Positions 54,381-64,000 of a DNA stretch of 64,000 nt are shown in pieces. The notes under the pieces are model-generated. The model did no database searches, was not told the DNA's origin, and saw only the letters and a list, made by a program, of their open reading frames with translations. The first letter of the stretch is position 1. Every line of letters begins with the position of its first letter. The stretch is from Helicostylum pulchrum (Eukaryota > Mucoromycota > Mucoromycetes > Mucorales > Mucoraceae): the NCBI GenBank assembly GCA_025677825.1, contig JAIXMO010000031.1, positions 1 through 64,000 on the forward strand, given 5' to 3'. Both the position numbers and the translations under genes were made by a program.

Positions 54381-57102
54381 TTATTTTTTCAGCAATAAAA
54401 GTCTGCCTGGATTGGTATCTCTTATTAACTCGGACGCTTCTAACCTTCTTGCTAGTGCAAAATCATTACAATCGTCTTTAAACTGACTTAGCGTATCAGT
54501 ATAATTTGAATAAAACTACATAAACGTATTATAAGTGGACATAATTCTTTAATTTTTTAATATCTTTTTTTTACCTTAATTCCTTCAACTAAATTTGTAC
54601 GAATCTCTTTAAACTTTGTAAACGCAGATTCTAAATTGGTAATGGCCTTTTCTCTTTTATTCAATACACTCTTATTCGCCACAATAAACGAAAATTGTCC
54701 ATACGAGTCATGAATCTTGTGTAACAAATCTGCTTGTTTGGATATATGCACCTTCATTTGGTCTTCAAACACCTTGTAAGCAGATAAATGCTGTTCAAAG
54801 ATGGAAGCAAACTGTTCTGGTTCCAGCTTAACAATAGGTGACCCCTTTGTTAATTCATTTGCCTTTGTTACCAGATGAGAAGAAATATCGTCCTTATCTG
54901 CCATATGAGTCACCTTATCTTGTAACTTTTCTCGCTCGTTTAATTCCTGTTGTAACAGATCAAGTAAAACTCTTAAACCGGTTAGGTTCTCTTGGATAAA
55001 CGTATAGTATTCTTCGTCCGCTTGTAAAGTGGGTAGATAAGATTGAACTTGGTCGGTGGGCTTGGATAACATCGCAATGGCTTTTCCCCAGTTGGATACC
55101 TTTGCTTGTACAATACGATCGGCTTTTTGTGCCGCTTGTACTGTGTCGTTGTATTGTCCTCCCATCGTTAGCAAGTTGTGAGTTAAAGACCTTGATGTAG
55201 GTCGAGCCCATACTATTTATAAATATATAAAAGGTTTCTTTCTTTTTTAAATTTTTTTCTTGTAATGCAAAAAAAAAACAAAAACATTTATACGTGTGTA
55301 TTCTTACATTTGCCATATTGTCTACTTAATTGTACATCTTGTTCATTCTCATCTTCAATCACATTAAACCCTTCTTCGATTAAATTAGTTGCTTTGCGAG
55401 ACATGGTTTGGATCTTTTGCAGCATATCGTACAAGGATTGAATACCGCCTTCATGTTGAACTTCTTCCGCGTAATCTACCAGTCTCTGGGGTAACGTATC
55501 TACAATATCCAAAGCATAAGGTAAACAAAGTTCATCTAAAAGCCTATTCTTTTCTTTTTTTAGTTGTAAACTTTTTTAATATTTTATCAAAACTTTACTT
55601 TTCACTTTCTGCTTTTAGTTCCTGGTTTTTAGCAATCACTTCTACCTTGACTATATAATCCTTCTTATCTGAATAGACACTGGCAGCTTGATGTACTGCA
55701 AAAGGAACCAGTTTTTCAAACAAAGGTCGTTTGATAAATAGCTCGTTATTCGGACGGTCAGCTAACGTTAACCAGTAATTGGGACTCAGGACAAAGTTGG
55801 GCAAAATGGGCTTTACCATATCCGATCGTAAAATGGGAGCCAACGCACTTTCCTCAGGTATCGATTCCATATACACCACATCGTTATCCTTTTCCGCTCT
55901 CGCTAAATCGCGGTCGATGGATTGTTGCAAGGTATGGATCTGATCGATAAACGCTTGATTTAAAAGAGTGGCGTTTTCCAAATGACGAATAGCAGCTAAA
56001 TTATTTGACTTTGCTAAATTTAATCGAGCGATTTCTTCACCGTACCTTCCATTGGAGATGGCTTCGTTGGCCTTTTGATATTGTGCAAACGCCTTGAAGA
56101 AATTGGATTTGGTATCAGCGTAAGATTTCCAGTCCTCGGGTATGATAGGTGTAGCGGCAGAAAGAAACAAGTCGTAAAAGTCTGATACCCGGATAGCGAG
56201 TCGAGCTACGGTACCGTACTTCATATGCTCCATTACTGCTTTTTGCCAAATGCATTCGTGCGCTTGCGCCATCATTAAGGCTACAAGCGATTCCAGCATC
56301 TCGAAATCTTTTGGTGGATTGCATCGAAGTTCTGGTACCAATTCTGTCTTTATATAATTTAAACAACCAGCTGCATTCTATAACATGTGCGTGTGTGAGT
56401 GGATAAATAGAGAGCAAAAAAAAAAAAAAGAAAAAAAAAAGAGAGAGAAAAACTTACTTGGAAATGTTGACATGCTTTACGAATTCCTTCAGTTGAAACC
56501 CAGTTTTGAGAACAACCAAGTTCACTGTAAAGTCCAGCCATGCGATAGAGTACACATGATTTTTCATAGTTTAAATTGCTAACGGATTCTATTACGGGCG
56601 ATTAAGTATATATTTGTATATTCATCAGCTTTCACGTGCTTTAATATTCTTGTACCTGTTTTTTCTTGGGGTATGAAAATTGGAAACCATCCAATTCTTA
56701 AATTGATCTATAATAATAGCGTGATAAGTGACTAATAAATTAGTAAATAGTTTTTAACTTATTTACATCAGAAGGGAACCGAGATCCCAAAAATGTCAGT
56801 TGGTTAAAGTAACTACACGTATATATATAAAAAAAAAGGTTATAAGATATCAAAGTACGACCTCCCCCTTTCAAAAGGTATGGCACTTACATTGACAAGT
56901 CTTCTAAAGCAAAAGAACAAGTGGTGGGCTGAAATAAAGCTTGGTCTCTCATGGCATCAAGTGTTGTTGCATCTTGCTTATACTTTTCGGCATCTTCAGC
57001 GTAACTAGATGTAATATAAGCAAGTAAAGAAGAAGCCCATTCTAACTTGTCAGGCACTTTTAAAGGAATGTTTAAAAGTAAATTACGAGGTAATTCTTCC
57101 AT
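54381..57102 (-). CDS. BRO1-domain ESCRT protein (Bro1/Rim20/ALIX-like)
   Basis: Eight exons (56891-57102, 56767-56812, 56656-56707, 56458-56588, about 55605-56377, 55308-about 55552, 54575-55212, 54381-54515) encode roughly 740 aa. The N-terminal BRO1 domain is clear: LNIPLKVPDKLEW, LNYEKSCVLYRMAGLYSELG, AQAHECIWQKAV, RYGEEIARLNLA, DNDVVYMESIPEESALAPI, LFEKLVPFAVHQAASVY. The long helical second half, with LYDMLQKIQTMSRKATNLIEEGF, is the V domain. Family knowledge: BRO1 domains bind Snf7 (ESCRT-III); Rim20/PalA serves pH signalling, Bro1 serves cargo deubiquitination, ALIX both budding and sorting. There is no proline-rich tail, which makes a Rim20/PalA-like role somewhat more likely. The exon 5/6 joint is uncertain (GTGAAA or GTAAAG donor). 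Alternative upstream starts in frame exist; 57102 was chosen because homology begins there. Confidence 0.88.
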
Positions 57103-57344
57103 GACTTGTTTTTCTAATGGTTCTTCTCTTTTAAATAAAACTGAATAAAGTATTGGGTACAACTTGGGCAAAGAAAGAAAAGGAATTGTGTATGAAAGAG
57201 AGAGAGTGAGAAAAAAGCGGGCATACAATATATACGAAAAAAAAAAGTTTTATTTGTTTTATATATTGGATGTTATTTGTGTTACAATTGAATCATGCAT
57301 TTTTTTTTTTCTTAACCCAAAGGAATTATACAATTTGTTATTTC

Positions 57345-59106
57345 TTAAAAGTTTGTACCATTATTTACCATATTCACAACAGCTGCTAATGAATTGACAT
57401 CAGCATCAGTATCAACATCTTCTTCGTCTTCTTCTTCTTCAGATAGTAATTTCTGTAATTGTTGTTGCAGTAGTAGTTGTTGTTTTTCTTGTTGTTGTTT
57501 CTGTAGTTGTTCTTCATTATTTGTTGCCATATAAACTCTCATTTCTCGAGCATACCTTGCTTTATCAGAGTCAGCTTTTTGCTTCCAAGGCACCCTTTCT
57601 TCATTTGACATTGCATGCCATGTCTTTGAGATAGATTTACTGATGGGACCCACGGTGGAACCAGGAAATTCGAGAGATACTTTAGGGTAAACGGAGGCAA
57701 GATAATACAGGTAAGCAGACATGGGATGCTTGGGAGCAAAAGGATGCTTATGTCTCTTCTTTTTGCGACCTCTAGGATCTCTTTGACCACCAGTACCAAT
57801 TGATTTCCTAGATCTTTTCTTGGTCTGTGGTTGATTATTATTATTACTATTATTATTACTATTTAAAATTAAATCTATTGACTTTGGTTGGCTATAAACA
57901 TCTACACTATTCTTCTCTTCTTCTTCATCTGAATGATTTAACATGACGCTTTCCGATTTCGATTTTCGACCGAGTTTGGAGCTTTTTTTGGCTTCTGCTA
58001 ATTCTGCTTTGGATCGTCGGGTATAAATAAAATCAGGATATTTTTTTAAATGTTCTTCTTTCAGCATAGATGCTTCTTTGACATAGTATTCTCTTTTATC
58101 CTAGAGGTTAATAGTAGTATTAGTATACAAGTATTTATGTATAATATAAAAGACATACGTCGGGTAAGGCTTTCCACCAGTCGCCAACTTCTTTACTAAT
58201 TTCAGCAACAGTCATTTTAGGTGAAGCTTTTAGTAATTTACGGCGCATATCTCGATTAAATAACAAGTACGCATTGGGTGGCCTTTTCAGCTTCCCTGGT
58301 ACGACTTTTTTTAAATTTGTTCGATCTAAAGTATTGTTATGAGGGAAAGGAGTCTGAGGTTCCTCTTCTTCTTCTTCATCGTCGTAGTTCATTTTCTTTA
58401 TAGAAGGAGAAGGGCTAAAAGGAATAGAAAAACTAGGCGGTGAATTATCACTAGAGAATCGACGCTGTTTTAGTGCGTTAAATGAGGAATATTGTGAAAA
58501 TGGTTTTTGACTGTGGCCTAGTGCTTCTTCTTTTTCTTCTTTTAATGCTTCTCGAATAGCTTCCGGCGAAACAATGTGAGTTGGTGCCTGATCATCAGAT
58601 GGTGATCCAGCACTATGACGATCTTGTTGTTGTTGAGAATGTTGAGCCTTATCATTAATAATGATGGCTGGCTATTTATAAAAAAAAAAAAAAGGGTTTT
58701 AATAAGAAGAGGAAAAAAAAAAAGACATGATATAACAGCTAATTACTTGTGAAACATCGTCCCATTGTTCTGGTAGTTCCTTATGATGCATTAACGAAGA
58801 GAAGGTTAAATTTGTGTTTTGAGAGACTGATATAGGCGGTAAATAGTAAGGCGATGATGTTTGGTTTATTGTATAATCGTACGCATTATAATTTCTAGTC
58901 GCATTACTTGTCGTCGTAATAGCAACCTATTTTTAAAAAAAGCGTTAAAAAAAAAAAGTTAAAAAAAAAGTTAAAAAAAAAACAAAAAAAAGTTGCTGTT
59001 GTCGAACCTTTCTTTGATCAGACAAGGCTGCAGTTGCAATGGGGAAATCAAAGTTGTAGTCATTAGTTTTAAATATATCGTAATTCAATAAATTTTGTTC
59101 GGACAT
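57345..59106 (-). CDS. Protein with two HMG boxes
   Basis: Four exons (59008-59106, 58747-58926, 58159-58671, 57345-58100) encode 515 aa. The N-terminal 200 residues are low complexity with a Gln run and a Glu run. HMG box 1 (about residues 220-290: KRPPNAYLLFNRDMRRKLLKASP, VGDWWKALPDDKREYYVKEAS, KYPDFIYTRR) has the sequence-specific MATA/SOX-like wording. HMG box 2 (about 384-452: HPMSAYLYYLASVYP, ISKTWHAMSNEERVPWKQKADSDKARYAREM) looks like the non-specific, NHP6-like type. A basic nuclear signal (GRKKKRHK) lies before box 2, and a Gln and acidic tail follows. A transcription or chromatin factor is likely. The first intron uses a GTTCGA donor, weaker than its neighbours, so the first 33 residues are less sure. 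Confidence 0.9.
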
Positions 59107-59804
59107 GACTATATGAGAGTTAAAAAAAAATATATTTATATTTATACTGTTTTTAGGGTTGTTACCTTCTGAACAATATTTATTCGTAACAAATATTATT
59201 GGTTTTTTTTTTTCAGTTGCGAATATATATGTATATATTTTATTTTTTTTGCTTAAAAATATATATGTGTGTGAGAGAGAAAGAGAAGAAGAAAGAAAGA
59301 AAGAAAAAGGTAAATAAAAAGGAAAAAAGAAGAGGAAAAAAAAGAAAAAAGTAATGTGATGCAGAGGAAAAAAAGTCAATGTGGAAACGCAACCAAGTAT
59401 TCTTTATTTGGAAAGGCAATTGAGTGGCGTGCAATTATCCGTTTTTTAATGAATACCCGTCCCCTTTATTTTTCTCACATTGTATGCATTACCATAAAAA
59501 GGCCAGAATACACTTTAGGGAATTCTTGGTACACGTTCTATTTAGATACACGTTCAGGCGAAAAGTGTGTGACGCATGAGACGTTTTTGGTTTGTAACAA
59601 CAGGTTGTAGTAGACATAAAAACTATTAAATCTTATCCTTTTTTTAAGATAAAAAAAATCACTTTTCATGTACATCTTTTCTTTTTTATGTCGGTACCAA
59701 ATGATACTGTTCTTCTTAAAGCAACCGCCGTGTAAAAGAGCGCTAGTCACAAACGCTCAAATGTGTTCCGTCCGAAAGGTATGTGAAAAACTAATACGCT
59801 GTAC
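59107..59804. other. Intergenic stretch
   Basis: No supported gene; A/G-rich leader of the HMG gene followed by short interrupted frames on both strands. Confidence 0.45.
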
Positions 59805-60110
59805 CTTTTTTTTTCTGGACGTGCAAATAGAGCGTGTACCAAGAATTCCCCTTACAGAATACTTACCAAATTACCAGCAATCACCGAAAGTTTTTTGCAA
59901 AATAACGCATTTGAAGTTGTAGGATACGTTCGAAAGTCCCTTACTGCGGATAATTTGGATAACCGTGCGAAGCTATTGCATCAAATGATAGACAATTTGC
60001 GTTCCAGCTCAAGAGCTTCAACGGCTTTTGCAGAGCGAGACCAAAATATATACCAACAATTAGATAAAGCAGTAGTAGATGAAACTACCCAAGGTAAAAA
60101 TTCATTAAAT
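59805..60110 (+). pseudogene. Fragment of a TE-like orphan gene (VGYVRKS)
   Basis: The plus strand is open for about 100 codons without a good start and reads through AFEVVGYVRKS, RAKLLHQMIDNLRSSSRAST, AERDQN. VGYVRKS at this place resembles the first strand of serine recombinases (YxRxS), and similar frames recur in Mucorales genomes next to mobile elements (memory, not checked). A GTAAAA donor closes the stretch near 60092, and a possible next exon (DKATLFVPQ) lies at 60220-60244. No catalytic context beyond this was found, so it is probably a decayed or partial copy. Confidence 0.4.
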
Positions 60111-60179
60111 AAGCGCAGGTTCACTACCAATAAATTCTTTTGATTCATTTTACATTTTATTTCAATATGATCAACATAC

Positions 60180-60210
<31 letters not shown>

Positions 60211-63200
60211 GTATGAAGACAAGGCTACATTATTTGTCCCACAGGTATGAAACTTTTTTTTCCTAAAGTGCACCAAAACTTTCTGAAAAAAATGTGTACA
60301 AAAAAGACCACCTTAGGTTTAATGTAACCATAAATAAAAGGATTTAATTGGTTATTGACCATCTACATTATCTTTTTTTTTTTTGTCCTACAGAATTGAA
60401 CCTCATGATGAATAGAAAACCCACTTTTGTAAGTAAAAAAAGGACCTGATCATTAACACTAACTTCCCATGATCTATTCGTACCACTCTAATTAATTTCA
60501 TATTCTCTTTTTGTTTTATCTTTTTAAAATAATAATCACAATTTATAAAAGTACTTATATAAATTATATGAGTGGGAGATCGCCAATCTGTCTACTTGGT
60601 TATTTGAAAAAATAAAAAATAAATTATACGTGTAACGCTCTTTTTTTTTTTTTTTTCCGTGGATGTTTACCTTACTTTGGAAAGAAGGTGAGGTTACTAT
60701 TTTACACCGTAACCGCCCGGTCTTTTTTTTTTTTTTCCTAGTTAAACGAATGATTTTTTTTTAATATCACTGCTATATATTTTATTTATCATTTCGTTAC
60801 TGTAGTAGATTCTGCTGCACGATAGGCAAAAAAAAAAAAAAAAAAATCTAGCCTCGATAATAAAAAAAAGATTAGATTGTTATGAGGTACAGAGCGAACA
60901 AAAAGCCTTTACCTCGTGTGTATCTATAGTAAGACACACATGCACACACAACCACCTCCAGAAATTCGGAACACCAATAAAAAAGGTTTACCCCAGTTTT
61001 TTAGTCGCATTGCGTCTTATAATAAATCTGGAAGTATACGCATTGTGCACAAATAATTCAGTGCACCAGTTGTTCGTGTCTAAATTAATTTACCCCATTG
61101 AATTTATTATACTTTGCTATGCAACTAGTTTTAAATTGTCTTGCTCAGCAATTATATTTATAGGTAGTCTCTCTTTTCTACCCTCGGCTTTGTAACCTTA
61201 TGTGTATACATGCAAATGGATTTGTGTTCTTCTTGTCACTTTTTTTTTTCTCACTTTTTTTTTTGCTGTAGCACTATATTTATATATAAATAAATTATAC
61301 TTTAAAAAATCTAATGTTTGCATAAAGGTTACCCACATCCTTTTTTTTTTGTGAGCGCAAAATTTAATACTATTTATTTAATAGCACCTTTTACTTTCTT
61401 TTATTTGTTATGTGTGTGGGGTCACGCAATAATACGTCTAACCAATCTATGTTTCCTCAGAAATTAAAACTGGTATTTAATCTCATGCTATTGCATTATC
61501 TGGAATTGCACAGTACCTACTTCTTTATATATATTTTAAGTTTAGCTTAATCGCCAAACCGTGTATTTCCTTCCCCTCTTTTTCTTACCCATTTCATCTT
61601 TATACTGCAACTATGTTACAAAATAGAAATTAATTATATATATATAAATGGCTTATACCGGTAAGTACATCAGCAAAATTTGGCCTCGATCTTTGAATAT
61701 ATCTTTTTTTCATTATTAATAGTTGCGTAACAAAGATCTTTTGTTTATTATGTTTATTCATCTGGGTTCAAACAATAACAATAAACCTGAACACTGGTCG
61801 TTTCTGTGCTACAATAGTACTCGCAGCCACTTTAGAAAAAAGAGCAATCTGCGCGTTTGATCGACTCGCGTTTTTGATTAGCAAATAAAAACGATGTAAC
61901 ATATATCTTTTTTTTAGCTGCGAACACATACGCACACACATATAAATAAGCGCGTTAAATCTCATTCGAACAGTTTGTACTTTTTGTATTATTTAAATAA
62001 AATTAGCCAAGTTAAACACAAAACTAAAAAAAAAATCCTTATATAAAGAAACGTGTACAAGAGAAATCGGGTTAGTGCCATTTGTAGTAGTTGAGTTAGT
62101 TGTGCGAGTGAAGATCGAGTAACGTACAAAAAAAAAACTTTACGACGCATGTTCAAGAAATAATCCAAATCTTGTAACACAGTAAAATCAGGCACAATGG
62201 GCACCCTGCAGAATAAAGGTTTTATGGCTCAATTTTTGATAATGCCATTACCAGGATAATAATTACCGTTATTTCTTGTTTGATACGCGTATTAGAAGTA
62301 TTGCTCCTTCTTTTGACCCTATTGGCAACGAGTTTACCCTTCTTCTTCTTGTCGATTTGTGTATCTTCGCTGAATAACTGTTCACTCTGTAAATAACTTA
62401 TTCTGTCTTTGTACATGAGATAGATAATAATATAGTTAAACGTATCTCGCTCAATATTACCCAAGATAGGCAGACAAGGACTGTGTTGATCTACTATCCT
62501 GTTTGTGTCTTATATGCAAGCACACTGGTCTCAAAATATTCATCATTTTACATCCAATATAAAACAATTCGGCTCTGAAGCTCCCTGGTGTTTTTTTAAA
62601 AAATATAAAATGTAGTTATCTCAACAAAAAAACTTGAAGCTCCTCTTTTACTTTTAAAAAAACGGTATTGACATTTAAGCTAGTCAATTTTAATTGCTTT
62701 GGAAAGCTTATCTGGAAATAATTAAAATAACTGGCACCAATTATAATAGAGTGTATGACACCATCTACAATATATTATAAACACATGATGTTTATACAAC
62801 CCATGATTCTAGAGATAACATAGTAGATGCTACGAATAATAATCGCCTATCTAATCTTATGGTGAGTAGAGGATCACGAAAACAAATTTGGCTTAGCTTT
62901 TGTTTTTAGAAATAGCGGAAACATTAGCCATTATATGGAGTTTAAAAGAATAGATGTTTTATAAATTTAAAAGTGACAACATTAATTCTCTATTTATCTA
63001 CCCCTTTCTCGAAGCAGTAGCTACTTGGCTAAATTAAAAAGAAAGTGAACCAGGATTTTGGCTTGAAGGAGCACAGTTGACATCCACGAGTAAACAAATT
63101 AAGGCCCTCATATTATATGAAGTGAAGATAACCCACAGCTATTTGGCTGATAAAATCATCAAAATTTATGACTTCAAAAAAAAACATTGAAATCTTGCTG

Positions 63201-63518
63201 CTTGAAACTGTCCAACTGTTTTGGTTTTTCTGATAAACCAAAAATCGCGTTCGATCATCATAAACGTCTCTTTGGATCCCTTGTGGCGCTATAAAAATAT
63301 TGCTGATGGGTCTCGTATGGCAAGTGAGGAAGCATTCCAAAAATATAAGGTCTTTTAGCAGTGAAAAGACACATTATTCATTTGTCCGTTTTTTGCTCTG
63401 CTGTCTCTTACATCATCTAATAAACTTAGGAGAAAATATTTATCTTTGTTAAATAAAAAAGGGAAACGGAACATTTTTCCTGAAACGCCCTTTCGTCTTT
63501 CTTTTTTTTAAAAAAAAC
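60111..63518. other. 3.4-kb stretch without supported gene
   Basis: It holds T(30) at 60182-60211, A(20) near 60830 and several T runs. A minus-strand frame at 63113-63340 (DDRTRFLVYQKNQNSWTVSS) may be a fragment of an element gene. Nothing else could be supported on either strand. Confidence 0.45.
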
Positions 63519-63975
63519 ATGAACATGCCACCTACGGCTAAAATTTATTTTAAGATACATTGCACTTCATTTGACCTCGTAAAATTTTATAAAATATATG
63601 GAACTGATGATAGAAAGCAATCTGAAGAACTATTTAAAAATATAATTCGTGCATGTGCAAACACCAAAGGAAAAGAAAATTTTAAAAAAGTCGCCAATGA
63701 TATCTTAAACAATAGCTTTATGGTAAGCAAAAACATTCAAATATAGTTTTTCTAGTTTTTGACACTTTATTTAGATGTTAAACTCAAGATTAGTGAATGC
63801 TTACTGGAGGAAAGTACAAAGTGAAGTCAACAAGAACAAGTTTAAAGAAGCATTAGTTGAAGAAAATATTGCTGCCTCCATCTTAAAAAAACAAACAGCC
63901 TCCCGTTTAATTCAACAGTTACACCGCAGCAACACCTGTAGTGTTATTGAGCAAAATGTTATACGTGACCTGTGA
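63519..63975 (+). CDS. Unrecognised protein, two visible exons, near right edge
   Basis: The ATG at 63519 opens a frame of 67 codons that ends at a GTAAGC donor after NNSFM. A TTTAG acceptor then resumes at 63775 in phase with MLNSRLVNAYWRKVQSEVNKNKFKEAL, ending at TGA 63973-63975. The sequence is helical and Lys-rich. The NAYWRKVQSE wording fits repeated orphan genes of Mucorales that accompany transposons (unverified). A GT at the last codon (CT-GTGATC) could be a donor to a further exon outside the window, so the gene may be longer. Confidence 0.5.
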
Positions 63976-64000
63976 TCAACAGTTGTTTTACCCTGAATTC

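Noticed and set aside
57345..59106. Mating-type (sexM/sexP) locus because of an HMG box near a gene called TPT
   Set aside because: The sex locus is flanked by a triose-phosphate transporter and an RNA helicase. Here the nearby TPT1 is a tRNA phosphotransferase, and the protein has two HMG boxes. No helicase or transporter is seen.

Overview
The window looks like nuclear DNA of an early-diverging filamentous fungus, most probably a Mucorales-type Mucoromycota (inference). The signs are very AT-rich sequence full of A and T runs, genes with many short introns (about 50-90 nt, CTAAC/CTAAT branch sites, GT-AG ends), close gene packing, and proteins typical of fungi (Zn2Cys6 factor, HAP5, Bro1-type protein, Dal2/Dal3 enzymes). 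I rebuilt exon structures by hand from splice motifs, reading phase and family homology. No search was run.

Layout. 0-2.7 kb: gene relics. 2.7-8.1 kb: tight housekeeping cluster of a Sec4/Rab8 GTPase, UDP-glucuronate decarboxylase, a Dap1/MAPR haem protein (with a GC-AG intron), a CDF cation transporter and an unknown small protein. 10.4-15.4 kb: Sel1-repeat protein, short-chain dehydrogenase, glyoxylate/hydroxypyruvate-type reductase. 16.3-22.4 kb: HAP5 (NF-YC), a small unknown protein, a coiled-coil W2-domain protein and an orphan protein. 22.4-26.5 kb holds no gene. 26.5-28.4 kb encodes a fused allantoicase plus ureidoglycolate lyase.

28.6-38 kb is a nested mobile-element island. Two halves of one dispersed repeat flank it, each carrying the same 10 bp (TTAGAAGTTA). 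Inside, Tc1/mariner-like inverted ends next to TA bracket about 8.2 kb. That interval holds a scrambled Tc1 transposase, the C-terminal half of a Fanzor/TnpB-type RNA-guided nuclease, a MULE transposase with all three catalytic acidic residues but one frameshift, and an intact 11-exon gene whose protein carries a PD-(D/E)XK-like signature. The last three lie head to tail on the + strand. A 540-bp MITE-like element follows.

38.7-59.1 kb is normal gene space: Pcs60-type peroxisomal acyl-CoA synthetase, Zn2Cys6 factor, membrane kelch protein, Cdc26, Erb1/Bop1, Pho80-type cyclin, Tpt1, secreted M28 aminopeptidase, BRO1-domain protein and a two-HMG-box protein. The last 5 kb hold gene fragments only. 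A recurrent feature is very small exons (7, 7, 8, 15 and 27 nt), each required to complete a conserved motif or keep the frame.
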